Positions 17,940 through 28,446 of a stretch of 64,000 bases of DNA are shown piece after piece (the first letter of the stretch is position 1; each line of letters begins with the position of its first letter). The notes under the pieces are model-generated. The model was not told the origin of the DNA, did not search any database, and worked only from the letters and a program-made list of their open reading frames with translations. A program made the translations under genes and the position numbers. The DNA comes from Rhizobium brockwellii (GTDB lineage: Bacteria; Pseudomonadota; Alphaproteobacteria; Rhizobiales; Rhizobiaceae). The stretch lies in contig NZ_CP053439.1 of the NCBI RefSeq assembly GCF_000769405.2, positions 682,001-746,000 on the forward strand, read 5' to 3'.

Positions 17940-18036
17940 AGCCGTTCCTGGGTTGAGGGACCCCCCGTCCGGTTTTCCTGGCCGGACGGAAACAAGGCTT
18001 TGCGGGACATTGTTGCAGTCCCGCAAAGCTTTTTTT
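17940..18036 (+). ncRNA. Candidate small RNA with double hairpin
   Basis: Two adjacent stem-loops are seen. The first is CCGTCCGG / CCGGACGG (17965-17989). The second is a perfect 12-bp stem GCTTTGCGGGAC / GTCCCGCAAAGC (17997-18029) followed by TTTTTTT. The second is a textbook intrinsic terminator, yet no coding frame ends nearby; smc stops about 460 bp upstream. The 5' end is unknown and the start given is a guess. It could instead be a distant smc terminator or a repeat. Confidence 0.5.
17997..18036 (+). terminator. Strong intrinsic terminator
   Basis: Perfect 12-bp stem, 9-nt loop and seven T residues, ending the candidate small RNA. Confidence 0.85.
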
Positions 18037-18147
18037 GTGCCTTGTTTTCTGTCAGCCATGTTTCAAACGTTTTGACCGCCAGCTGCCACACGATTTATTG
18101 TGCAACGCAACATTTTGCCGCATTTGTCGATTTTCATTTCAACTCCA

Positions 18148-18324
18148 AGGGATTAAGCTAATCCCTAAGTTTGTTGACAGACGTCGCTCCCTACTCGGCG
18201 TCATCCTCGGCCTTGTGCCGAGGATCTGCTGCGCATCAACCGGTAGCAGATACTCGGGACAAGCCCGAGCATGACGAAAGAGGGCGCAGCGTTGTCGGCA
18301 GTCTGAGGGATTAAGCTGATCCCT
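18148..18324. repeat. Repeat element bounded by 19-bp palindromes
   Basis: AGGGATTAAGCTAATCCCT at 18148-18166 recurs with one change at 18306-18324. Between them lies a large inverted structure with CATCCTCGGCCTTGTGCCGAGGA and CTCGGGACAAGCCCGAGCATGA. A relative of the internal hairpin is at about 62000-62030 (CCTCGGGCTTGACCCGAGGA). Confidence 0.55.
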
Positions 18325-18343
18325 TTGTGGTGTTGGGGGGAAG

Positions 18344-21046
<2,703 letters not shown>

Positions 21047-21049
<3 letters not shown>

Positions 21050-21098
21050 AGCATGATGCCGAAAAGTGCGCGCGGTTTTCGGACGACATCATGCTCTA
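21047..21098. repeat. AGAGCATGATG palindromic repeat overlapping the ppdK stop
   Basis: Outer arms TAGAGCATGATG and CATCATGCTCTA enclose CCGAAAAGTG and CGGTTTTCGG. The repeat begins on the ppdK TAG and may also act as a terminator-like structure. A second copy in the opposite orientation is at 23044-23096. Confidence 0.8.
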
Positions 21099-21110
21099 AT
21101 TGGTTGACTT

Positions 21111-21157
21111 AGATCAGGATGATTTTAGGCCGATCGGGCCTAAAATCATCCTGATCT
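21111..21157. repeat. Perfect 21-bp-arm palindrome
   Basis: Arms of 21 bp (AGATCAGGATGATTTTAGGC...) are perfectly complementary around a 5-base centre. A diverged copy is at 22983-23032 and a partial one near 49993-50020. It always neighbours other repeats. Confidence 0.85.
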
Positions 21158-21197
21158 AGAGTAGTCGCTGCAGCCTGGGGCAAGGCGCCCGCGGCAC

Positions 21198-21476
21198 TCA
21201 GTGATGCCGCCGCCAGCGATCGCGATAGATATAAGGCCCGTTCAGCTCCCAGGCCATGTTGTCCATCATCTCCGCACTCTGCGCCCGCGATTCGGCGCGC
21301 CGGTCGAGATCGATGCGCTGCAGGCAGGTCGCAAAACCATCCGTGCCGCGGCGGAAGCCATAGCTCATGCACCGCTGCTCATCCGCCGCCCGCCGCTCCT
21401 CCGGCGTCATCGTCTGGCAGGCCGAGAGCCCGGCGACAACAGTGGCTAGGACGGTGATGAGAAGACGAATGCGCAT
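21198..21476 (-). CDS. Small putative lipoprotein
   Basis: A 92-residue protein with a signal sequence and lipobox (LATVVAGLSAC). The mature part has MTPEERRAADEQRCMSYGFR and CLQRIDLDRR, a pattern of small rhizobial lipoproteins with two further Cys residues. ATG 21476 is preceded by AAGGAATACACC. Its frame reads open upstream through repeats, which are not coding. Function unknown. Confidence 0.72.
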   Translation of the reverse strand: MRIRLLITVLATVVAGLSACQTMTPEERRAADEQRCMSYGFRRGTDGFATCLQRIDLDRRAESRAQSAEMMDNMAWELNGPYIYRDRWRRHH

Positions 21477-21588
21477 TGGTGTATTCCTTGAATGCTTCTC
21501 CCTGAGGAAAGGCCATTCGGGCGGGGGCGTCAAGCCAGTGCTGCGCACATGGCCCCTATCCGGCTGCCACGGGGGAAGCGCCCTTAGG

Positions 21589-21659
21589 TTTGGGAAGCGC
21601 TGGCCGCCTGCCGATCTCCCTCCTTGTGGGGGAGATGCCCGGCAGGGCAGAGGGGGGTT
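21589..21659. repeat. RIME-like palindromic repeat
   Basis: GATCTCCCTCCTTGTGGGGGAGATGCCCGG-type core followed by CAGGGCAGAGGGGGGTT; same family as the copies at 13883 and 24305. It faces an inverted partner about 95 bp downstream. Confidence 0.75.
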
Positions 21660-21751
21660 CCAAGCCCTCGGAGCGCACCGAGCTGTTACCCGCTCTGAGC
21701 CTGACCGGCCTAGACGACGGCGACCGCCGCCCGCCCGTTTGCGGCGAGGAG

Positions 21752-21812
21752 CACCCCCCTCTGTCCTGCCGGACATCTCCCCCACAAGGGGGGAGATTGG
21801 CCGAGAGGCAGC
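21752..21812. repeat. RIME-like palindromic repeat, inverted partner
   Basis: CACCCCCCTCTGTCCTGCC, then CATCTCCCCCACAAGG and GGGAGATTGGCC: the reverse-orientation copy of the preceding repeat. Together they fill the gap between the lipoprotein and proline-rich genes. Confidence 0.75.
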
Positions 21813-21844
21813 CGTCGGCGCGAACCACTACCGTCAATTAGACT

Positions 21845-22042
21845 TCACGCCGCCCCAGCCGGATCCCCAATCGGCAGCAGTGCCGGATTGAGCGGCGGAT
21901 CCTGAGGATTCTTCGTATCAGCAGGGTCCTGCGCCGGCGTCAGCGGCGGTTTTTGTTGGATGGGGTCGGGAATGCCGGGGGTCGGCGTCGGGCCGCGCGG
22001 CGTATCGGCATTGGGTGTCGGGATCGGGTCTCTGTTGGGCAT
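21845..22042 (-). CDS. Small proline-rich protein
   Basis: A 65-residue protein with about one third proline and no membrane segment (PIPTPNADTPRGPTPTPGIP, then QKPPLTPAQDPADTKNPQDP). It is probably disordered. A strong ribosome site AAGGAGGCACTC lies just before ATG 22042, which supports it as real and fixes the start; the 21-codon longer frame lacks one. Function unknown. Confidence 0.6.
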   Translation of the reverse strand: MPNRDPIPTPNADTPRGPTPTPGIPDPIQQKPPLTPAQDPADTKNPQDPPLNPALLPIGDPAGAA

Positions 22043-22165
22043 GAGTGCCTCCTTTTCGAAAAAGGAACGGCAGGCTTGGCACTTGGTTCCACTTTCGCTT
22101 GCCAACCTTTCTATGCATGAGGGCCATTCCTATGTATGAGGAAAGCTTGCAAACTTGGAACGAGC

Positions 22166-22411
22166 ATGGCCCTTCGCGATCGATTTTCGAAAAAACTGAG
22201 CTGTCCGCAATGCGGCAATGAGGGCTTTGCCGAAGCCTCGGAAGTTGATGATCCCAAGCGCAAGCACCCGGATTTCAAGGTCGATCAGCTGCCGCGCGGC
22301 TTTGGCGTGCAGCGGCCTTCCAATCATCAGGAAAATTTCGTCATCAAGTGTGAATGCGGTCGCAAGTTCCCCTTCCGCAGCGTTGCGGAAGCCGCGGCCG
22401 AGCGCCGCTAA
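22166..22411 (+). CDS. Small zinc-ribbon-like protein
   Basis: An 81-residue protein with SCPQCGNEGF near the N-terminus and KCECGRKF near residue 65, a four-Cys arrangement suggesting a zinc ribbon. ATG 22166 (MALRDRFSKKLSCPQC) is preferred over the 10-codon longer frame. Between the two motifs lies a polar, basic segment. It could bind nucleic acid or protein; function unknown. Confidence 0.65.
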   Translation: MALRDRFSKKLSCPQCGNEGFAEASEVDDPKRKHPDFKVDQLPRGFGVQRPSNHQENFVIKCECGRKFPFRSVAEAAAERR

Positions 22412-22427
22412 CATCTTGATCTAGAAT

Positions 22428-22820
22428 TCAGATCCGCTCCAGCAGTTCGATGAAGGCATCGGCGAAACGCACCAGCGGCGCGGTCTCTTCGTCGGGCGCC
22501 TGCATGCGGATCTCGGTGCCGTTGCCATCGAGCAGCGCCAGCACGACGCGCATCTCCTGGCCGTCGTCAGGAATGCGCAGCACGGCAATGCGACGGCAAT
22601 CGTCGATGAGGCCGCCCGCCGGCAGGTCGAACAGCAGTTCGCCGCCGGAGCGTGCGGCCGCCTGGCGCACCGCCTCGCAGAAGCCGGCATCGCCGCCGGC
22701 ATAACCTTCGAGCGAAAGTTCGAGCTCGAGCAGCTCCATCGGCAGCATCGGCTCGGACTGGTGGTCGATCCCGCCAAGCGCAGACGCCTGCGGCCTTGCT
22801 GCAATCTCGGGTGAAATCAT
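22428..22820 (-). CDS. Hypothetical protein
   Basis: A 130-residue acidic soluble protein with no family I recognise. Segments such as LLFDLPAGGLIDDCRRIAVL and MRVVLALLDGNGTEI suggest an alpha/beta fold. GGAGAGACGGG precedes ATG 22820. It converges on the zinc-ribbon gene, which ends 16 bp away. It lies inside the segment bracketed by inverted composite repeats (21.05-23.1 kb). Confidence 0.6.
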   Translation of the reverse strand: MISPEIAARPQASALGGIDHQSEPMLPMELLELELSLEGYAGGDAGFCEAVRQAAARSGGELLFDLPAGGLIDDCRRIAVLRIPDDGQEMRVVLALLDGNGTEIRMQAPDEETAPLVRFADAFIELLERI

Positions 22821-22982
22821 CCCGTCTCTCCTCTACATCTGGAGATAAAACCCCGGCAGAATGGCCTTTTTTTGACATATCAGCAAGGGCTTATGAAGCA
22901 GCCGCCGGTTCGTCATGGCCTTCGCCGTGGATTCCAACGCAATGCCTCAGACAATAGTTTCAATTTAGCCGAATCTTGCCCC

Positions 22983-23096
22983 AGATCCGGATGATTTCAG
23001 GCCGGGCCGGCCTAAAATCTGAATCCGGATCTAAATCAAGGAATAGAGCATGATGTCGTCCGAAAACCGCTTCACACTTTTCGGCATCATGCTCTA
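22983..23096. repeat. Composite palindromic repeat (inverted copy of 21047-21157)
   Basis: 22983-23032 is a diverged AGATCnGGATGATTTnAGGCC palindrome and 23044-23096 is the TAGAGCATGATG palindrome. Their order and orientation are the reverse of the pair after ppdK, so the four small-gene segment between is bracketed by inverted composites. Confidence 0.75.
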
Positions 23097-23117
23097 AACA
23101 GGGGTGAGGCGATTTGC

Positions 23118-24071
23118 GTGGTCGAACGCGCGGGCGCTGACAAGCAACCGGTAAGTTTGATGGCCATCCGCTTCGACCGCCCCGTTTCCAACGCCGCCCG
23201 CTTTTCGCGGCTGCTCGCGGCGTTTTCCCTGGTGCTGGCGCTGGCTGTGATGATCGCCCATCGCTTCGGCGGGCTGGCCACACCCTATCTGGTGCTGCTG
23301 CTGATTGCCGCCGCCGGCGGCGCGCTGCTTTCCGTCATGCTCGCCGCAGTCGGGCTGCGCAGCCTCTGGATGACGGGGGCCGAGGGCGGGCTGGCGGCGC
23401 TGGCGGCGCTGATCTTTGCCGCCTTTCCGCTCGGCCTCGGCGCCTATGCCACCGAGCGTTACATGACGCGGCCCGATATCTACGACGTCTCCACCGATCC
23501 GGTCTCCGCACCCGACTGGCTTTCGCCGCCGCACTCCGACCAGATCTGGCTGAAACGAAACGTGCTGGTGACGCCGGAGGATCGTGAAAAACAGCTCGCC
23601 GCCTATCCCGAACTCACAGGCCGGCGCTATGAGGGCGCGCTCGACCGCGTGCTCGAAGCAGTGCGCAAGGTCGCCAAGATGAGCGGCATCACAATCACGA
23701 AAAGCAGTGGCGACACCGAGCCCGACCGCGATGCCGAGGACAGACCGGTCAAGCCGCCGGCGCCGGGCGACGATGCGGTGGCCGATGCGCCCGATATCGT
23801 CCCCGTGCCGACGCCGCGCCCTTACGACGACGACGTCGCCAAGCTGATCCGCGGTGTCAACGGCGTGACGCTGCAGGGCACCACCCGCACGCTGATCCTC
23901 GGCCTGCGCTTCGATATCATCATTCGGCTGCGCGAAGAGGCCGAAACCACCTTCGTCGACATCCGCGTCGCCTCCCGCTACGGCCAACACGACCTCGGCT
24001 TCAGCGCCGAAATCGCCGGCGATTATTTGAAGGCGCTGGATGCCGAGCTGCTGGGGATTGCGGGTGGGTGA
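23118..24071 (+). CDS. DUF1499 membrane protein
   Basis: A 317-residue protein (GTG start) with three hydrophobic helices at about 30-50, 55-80 and 90-110, then a soluble DUF1499 domain (DIYDVSTDPVSAPDW, RYEGALDRVLEAV, and VDIRVASRYGQHDLGFSA at the end). A proline/acid-rich insertion lies near residue 205-235. An alternative ATG is at 23160, before MAIRFDRPVS. DUF1499 proteins are common in alphaproteobacteria, without assigned role. Confidence 0.83.
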   Translation: MVERAGADKQPVSLMAIRFDRPVSNAARFSRLLAAFSLVLALAVMIAHRFGGLATPYLVLLLIAAAGGALLSVMLAAVGLRSLWMTGAEGGLAALAALIFAAFPLGLGAYATERYMTRPDIYDVSTDPVSAPDWLSPPHSDQIWLKRNVLVTPEDREKQLAAYPELTGRRYEGALDRVLEAVRKVAKMSGITITKSSGDTEPDRDAEDRPVKPPAPGDDAVADAPDIVPVPTPRPYDDDVAKLIRGVNGVTLQGTTRTLILGLRFDIIIRLREEAETTFVDIRVASRYGQHDLGFSAEIAGDYLKALDAELLGIAGG

Positions 24072-24201
24072 GCAACGGTGCCGCCGCGAAGGGCCGGGAT
24101 AGGGTGCGGCAAACTCGACAATCATACGGTGCCGCCGCAGGCGGCAGCCCCTTCTTCAAGCCCGCCGAAGAAGGAATGACGGCGAAGGGCATGCCGTGTG
24201 G

Positions 24202-24250
24202 CACCCCCCTCTGCCCTGCCGGGCATCTCCCCCACAGGTGGGGAGATCAC
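24202..24250. repeat. RIME-like palindromic repeat
   Basis: GCACCCCCCTCTGCCCTGCC, then GGGCATCTCCCCCACAGG and GGGAGATC. It forms an inverted pair with the copy 55 bp downstream. Confidence 0.75.
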
Positions 24251-24304
24251 AAGTGGCTTGAACGTCCTGCCCATCTACCGTTTCGCCGTTCTGGACGCTC
24301 ATTG

Positions 24305-24378
24305 TTTGGGGAAGCCGTTGCGTCTAGCCAATCTCCCCACCTGTGGGGGAGATGCCCGGCAGGGCAGAGGGGGGTATC
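24305..24378. repeat. RIME-like palindromic repeat, inverted partner
   Basis: TTTGGGGAAGCC, then CCAATCTCCCCACCTGTGGG and CCCGGCAGGGCAGAGG. Nearly identical to the copy before smc. This pair occupies the 353-bp gap before the next gene; I see nothing else in it. Confidence 0.75.
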
Positions 24379-24424
24379 ACGGCACGCCGGCAGAGGCAGC
24401 CATCCGCGCAAAGGCGCACGCCCC

Positions 24425-26146
24425 TCACTCCACCACCAACCACCCCGTATACCGCACCACCAACCCCGTCAGCCGCCCACCAATCTCCACATGAAAGTGA
24501 AACCGCCCATCGCGCTCCTCCTCATACGTATTCCCGCCAGGCGCCAGAAACATCGGCAGCGGAATCCCGCAAAACCGCCAGCCGCGCACCACGAGCCGCA
24601 GCTTTTTCCCATCCGGCACCAGTGCCATCAGCACCCGGAACGGCCCGAACACTTCGGCGAGCAGATCCCGGTCGCGGCCCTTTGCGCCGACTTGCCAGCT
24701 GCGGAAGACTGTGCCGCCGAAATCGCGCGTCCAGATCTCCTTGTCGCCATCTGTCACGAAACGCACCGTGACAGGCACATCCTCACCCGCCGGGGGAAAG
24801 CCGATCACCCCAGCGACGATCCTCGCCAGCAGCCCGCCGCCGCGCTCGATACGCGCCCGGCCGGAGGCGACGCGGGCGCCGCCGGCATGCAGGGCGGCGA
24901 TGGCGGGCGGCAGCCGCTCCCAGGCGCTGCCGAGGATCCTCTGGTAGAGCGGCTGGCGTGCCTCCTCGTTTTCCATGCTGATGCCGGATGTGATCGAAAA
25001 CCGCTGGAAGGCCGCTTCGAAATCCGCAAGCTGCAATTCGCCGGCCGCCGGTCGCGCCCCATTCTCCGGCCGGATGCCGGTCAGCAGCCGGCGCACCAGC
25101 GCCTCCACTGCGATGACAGGAATGAACGGCCCGTCATCACCTTCGGCAATCAAATGCCAGCCGCAGGAAAGCCGCCGTCCGGCGTGATCGACACCGCCCA
25201 CACGGACGAACATGCCGCCGCGATGTTCGCCGATCGCGAAAGCGTGGCTGGCGCGCTGCAGCAGCCGCGCAAACGGCAGCAGCGACGGCAAGAGCCGGAG
25301 GCGGACGAGCCTTGCCGCAAGGCTGAGCAGGCGCTGCAGCGGCTGCGGCTCCGTGCCGACCCCGGTGAAAGTCGATTGCAGGCCGGCAAAGCGCGCCGGC
25401 AGCAGCTTGAGATCCGGCGCATCCACCAGCAGGAATTTCCGGCTGCGCAGCGGCTTAACCCCCGGCGGCGCCACCGTCACCCGCATCGCATCGATCAGCC
25501 CGCGCCCGGAGGCCGGCTGCCCATGGCGCAGCACCGGAACTTGTCTGCCGGCATAGCTCGCGATCGCCCTCACGACATTGAGCCCGATCTTTACATGCGC
25601 CGACGGGGCAATGCCCGCCGCGACACTGTCGATCCGGGAGAAATGCGGCGTCATCGCATCGAGTGCTGCGAAGGAAAGCGCAGGCAGGCTGCTGAGCCCC
25701 GAAAGCGCGAAGGTGCCCTGGGCCTTGGCCGCAGCATCGAGCCCACCGATGCCGGCGACGAAACCGGTGCTGTCGGCGATATCGGCATAATCGATGCCGA
25801 GATCGATGCAGGCCTCGACCACCTTATAGGCATCCTTGCCGAAGCTCTGGAACGGCCCCGAGGCATCGACGACGAGATGGGGCCTCAGCCGCGTCAGCTG
25901 TTCGGTGAGATCGCCGTCGCGGTCGAAGCTGACGGCCTGCACCATCGCGCCGAGATTGTTGCTTCCCAGGCCCTCGGCACCATCTTTCGGCGTCCGGAGA
26001 TCGGCAACGAAATCGTCAGCCTTTTCCAGCGACCGCCCCCCAACCAGCAGCCTGAGCCGCGGTTCATCGCCAAGCAGCCGGGCAAGCCGCCCGCCAAACG
26101 TGCCGTAACCGCCGATGATGAGCAGCGAAAACCGGTCCTCGCTCAT
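24425..26146 (-). CDS. Saccharopine-dehydrogenase-like NAD(P)-binding / DUF4166 fusion protein
   Basis: A 573-residue two-part protein. Residues 1-350 are a Rossmann domain of the saccharopine dehydrogenase-like class (LLIIGGYGTFGGRLARLL, then DASGPFQSFG and CIDLGIDYADIAD). Residues about 385-573 match DUF4166 (ILGSAWERLPPAIAALHAGG, ending FHFHVEIGGRLTGLVVRY). Such fusions are of unknown substrate and may act on lipids. Its start overlaps the DCC-protein stop by 4 bp. Confidence 0.82.
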   Translation of the reverse strand: MSEDRFSLLIIGGYGTFGGRLARLLGDEPRLRLLVGGRSLEKADDFVADLRTPKDGAEGLGSNNLGAMVQAVSFDRDGDLTEQLTRLRPHLVVDASGPFQSFGKDAYKVVEACIDLGIDYADIADSTGFVAGIGGLDAAAKAQGTFALSGLSSLPALSFAALDAMTPHFSRIDSVAAGIAPSAHVKIGLNVVRAIASYAGRQVPVLRHGQPASGRGLIDAMRVTVAPPGVKPLRSRKFLLVDAPDLKLLPARFAGLQSTFTGVGTEPQPLQRLLSLAARLVRLRLLPSLLPFARLLQRASHAFAIGEHRGGMFVRVGGVDHAGRRLSCGWHLIAEGDDGPFIPVIAVEALVRRLLTGIRPENGARPAAGELQLADFEAAFQRFSITSGISMENEEARQPLYQRILGSAWERLPPAIAALHAGGARVASGRARIERGGGLLARIVAGVIGFPPAGEDVPVTVRFVTDGDKEIWTRDFGGTVFRSWQVGAKGRDRDLLAEVFGPFRVLMALVPDGKKLRLVVRGWRFCGIPLPMFLAPGGNTYEEERDGRFHFHVEIGGRLTGLVVRYTGWLVVE

Positions 26147-26601
26147 GTGATGAAACGGCTGCGCTGCTGCGGCGTCGGCACCATGCAGCTTTGCCGCCCG
26201 GCAATCTTCAGTCGGTTGCGGGCGATGAATTCATAGAGCGCATCGGCCGCCCGCCGCGGCAGCAGCCGGAAAATCTTGACCAGCGAATAGGGAAAGCCGA
26301 GGCCCGCCACCATGCGGATCGAGCCGTCGGATTTGAAGAAGGCGCGGCCGTTTTCGATGAGGATATTGCTCTCGTAGTCGCGCGCATGCAGCCCATAATG
26401 CCGGTAGAGCGCTTCGCCGAGCGGCGTCTGCGCGGCGAGGAAGCGGTATCGCTGCTGCTTGTCATGTTTCAGCGCGAATTTCACCCAGCCGGAGCAGAAC
26501 ACGCATTCGCCATCGAAGATGATCAACGGCCGGTCATCGGCAAAGGCGGGCACGTCGGCATCGTCGCCATAGCTGTAATCGGCTTGAGCCCGCATCGTCA
26601 T
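26143..26601 (-). CDS. DCC-family thiol-disulfide oxidoreductase (DUF393)
   Basis: A 152-residue protein with the family signature IIFDGECVFCSGWVKFAL, where the CVFC pair is the predicted redox site. GSIRMVAGLGFPYSLVKIFRL and DALYEFIARNRLKI complete the typical fold. It is upstream of and overlaps the saccharopine-like gene by 4 bp; the MBL gene lies 30 bp upstream. A three-gene operon is likely. Confidence 0.86.
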   Translation of the reverse strand: MTMRAQADYSYGDDADVPAFADDRPLIIFDGECVFCSGWVKFALKHDKQQRYRFLAAQTPLGEALYRHYGLHARDYESNILIENGRAFFKSDGSIRMVAGLGFPYSLVKIFRLLPRRAADALYEFIARNRLKIAGRQSCMVPTPQQRSRFIT

Positions 26602-26631
26602 CTCCCCACCCTCATGACCCCACCCTCATAT

Positions 26632-27543
26632 TCACGCCGCCGGCCGGTAGAGGGCGGCAAGCGAAGGCGGCCCATCCGCCGCGATCTCGCCGCGCTCCAG
26701 AAGATCCTCGATATGGGCGAGCACGGAAAGGGCTGCCGCCCCATGCAGCTTCGGATCGGTATCGCGATAGATCACCTTGACCATCTCGGCAATCCGCCGG
26801 TCGCCCGCCTGGACACGCGTGAGCACCGCCTGCTCGCGCGTCAGCCGATGCGCCTTCAGCGCCCGGAGGAAAGTCGAGGGTTCCGTCACCGGCCCGCCAT
26901 GACCGGGCAGCAGCAGCCGGTCCTCGCGCTCAATCAGCCGGTCGAGCGAGGTCATGTAATCCGCCATCGAACCATCCGGCGGCGCGACGATCGAGGTCGA
27001 CCAGGCCATGACATGATCGCCTGAGAACAGGATGTCCCCACCCTCCAGCGCAAAGGCGGCATGATTGGCCGTGTGCCCCGGCGTCAGCACCGCGCTCAGC
27101 GCCCAGCCATCGCCCGACAGGGTCTCGCCATCGTCGATCGTTATGTCGGGCACGAATGATATATCCGAGCTTTCGGAAAAGGGATTGACCTCGCCATCCC
27201 TGAGCGGCCGCGCCGGCCGATGCGGCCCTTGCCCCACCGTCACCGCCCCCGTTGCCGCCTGTAAGCGCCTGGCCAGCGGCGAGTGGTCGCGATGCGTGTG
27301 GCTGACAAAGATATGCGTCACCGCGCGGCCGCCAAGCGCTGCCATCAGCGCTTGAAAATGCGCCTCATCCTCGGGCCCGGGATCGATGACCGCGACCGAG
27401 GAAGAGCCGACGATATAGCTGTTGGTGCCGAAAAAAGTGAAAGGCCCGGGATTGTTCACTGTAACCCGCTCGACACCTGAAACAACCGGCACGGCCTGCC
27501 CATAGGCCGGCTCGAAAGCGAGGTCGAAAGCGGGACTGTCCAT
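26632..27543 (-). CDS. MBL-fold metallo-hydrolase (LACTB2-like)
   Basis: A 303-residue metallo-beta-lactamase-fold enzyme. The metal-binding HTHRDHSPL motif, GHTANHAAFALEGGDILFSGDH and LLPGHGGPV are seen in order, followed by a C-terminal winged-helix-like tail (VIYRDTDPKLHGAAALSVLAHIEDL) as in LACTB2-type hydrolases. ATG 27543 (MDSPAFDLAFEPAYG) is preferred over the 11-codon longer frame. Substrate not assigned; probably thioester, lactone or RNA. Confidence 0.86.
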   Translation of the reverse strand: MDSPAFDLAFEPAYGQAVPVVSGVERVTVNNPGPFTFFGTNSYIVGSSSVAVIDPGPEDEAHFQALMAALGGRAVTHIFVSHTHRDHSPLARRLQAATGAVTVGQGPHRPARPLRDGEVNPFSESSDISFVPDITIDDGETLSGDGWALSAVLTPGHTANHAAFALEGGDILFSGDHVMAWSTSIVAPPDGSMADYMTSLDRLIEREDRLLLPGHGGPVTEPSTFLRALKAHRLTREQAVLTRVQAGDRRIAEMVKVIYRDTDPKLHGAAALSVLAHIEDLLERGEIAADGPPSLAALYRPAA

Positions 27544-27705
27544 GAAGGAATGATCTCGGGCCGATGACGTCGCCAATTTCTAGCACGACGGCAGGTGCTG
27601 CGCAGCGCATAAATCTGCGCCGGGTTAAACTTAGTCATTGTGACAGGCGAAGAGCTTTGCTAATCAGGCGTCGATTTGAGCAGGCGGTTTCCGCTCAAGC
27701 TCTGG

Positions 27706-27779
27706 TGGGGCGTCGCCAAGCGGTAAGGCAACGGTTTTTGGTACCGTCATCCCTGGTTCGAATCCAGGCGCCCCAGCCA
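27706..27779 (+). tRNA. tRNA-Gln (TTG anticodon)
   Basis: A 74-nt cloverleaf. Acceptor arms TGGGGCG and CGCCCCA pair fully, the anticodon stem ACGGT/ACCGT holds loop TTTTGGT with anticodon TTG, and the T-arm is CCTGGTTCGAATCCAGG. CCA is encoded. It is followed after 135 bp by the restriction island, so it is the probable former integration site. Confidence 0.95.
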
Positions 27780-27914
27780 ACGTCTATTTCATCAGTTGGA
27801 ACGGTGCCCCGACCATTACTGGAGCAGTTTTCCCTCATCGCTCTTCCGGATCAGTGGTGGATAGGCGGCCTGCAGGAACGTCGGGCTACCCCGTGACCGA
27901 CGCGGAAATCGAGG

Positions 27915-28379
27915 TCAGTAAGGACGCGCGTCTTGTTCACCGATTTCGATCTGCCTTTCGTTCGACAGAAGCCAGTCAGACAGATTGGCGGCCGTTGCCT
28001 GGATCTTGTCGGGCTTTCGCAGAGCGCATTCCCAGACCGTTGCCACGCGCCAACCGGCTTCAATAAGCGTGGCGCGAACAGTGCTGTCCCGTACCACATT
28101 TGTCTCGAATTTCGCCTGCCAGAACTCCGGGCGCGTTGCTGGCATTGTGCTGTAGCGGCAGTCCGTGTGGCGATGCCAGAAGCACCCGTGGACGAAAACA
28201 ACTGCCCGGTATTTTTGAAATATGAGGTCTGGTCGCCCGGGAACGTTCTTGGAATGGAGCCGGAAGCGGAAGCCACGCACATGAAGTGCCCGGCGGAGCG
28301 CCATTTCAGGCTGTGTGTCCTTGCCCCTAATCCCCGCCATCATGCGGGATCGCGTCTGCTTATCAACTATATCCGTCAT
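27915..28379 (-). CDS. vsr: Very short patch repair endonuclease Vsr
   Basis: A 154-residue nuclease, the normal Vsr length. The N-terminus (RSRMMAGIRGKDTQPEMALR) is the family hallmark. The catalytic region FRLHSKNVPGRPDLIF contains the key Asp, followed by FVHGCFWHRHTDC with zinc/active-site His and Cys. Vsr nicks T:G mismatches arising by deamination of methylated cytosine. It is divergent from the cytosine methylase with a 67-bp gap. ATG 28379 is chosen by family N-termini. Confidence 0.92.
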   Translation of the reverse strand: MTDIVDKQTRSRMMAGIRGKDTQPEMALRRALHVRGFRFRLHSKNVPGRPDLIFQKYRAVVFVHGCFWHRHTDCRYSTMPATRPEFWQAKFETNVVRDSTVRATLIEAGWRVATVWECALRKPDKIQATAANLSDWLLSNERQIEIGEQDARPY

Positions 28380-28446
28380 GAGCCTCATGGTCTTCGCTGC
28401 CAGACCTGGTATACACGCTCTGGATCATTTTCGTCAGGAGCGTAAT

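Larger units (their letters stand above)
17477..18343. other. 867-bp intergenic region between smc and ppdK
   Basis: No credible protein gene is seen. It holds a region with scattered inverted repeats (17.5-17.76 kb), a strong double hairpin ending in a T-run (candidate small RNA), and a repeat element flanked by two 19-bp palindromes just before ppdK. Confidence 0.6.

Noticed and set aside
24068..26236. 722-codon plus-strand frame
   Set aside because: Antisense to the saccharopine-like/DUF4166 gene and running through RIME-like repeats.
28315..28446. N-terminal extension of the cytosine methylase
   Set aside because: It overlaps vsr, has no ribosome site, and methylases start just before motif I; TTG 28447 with CAGGAG fits better.
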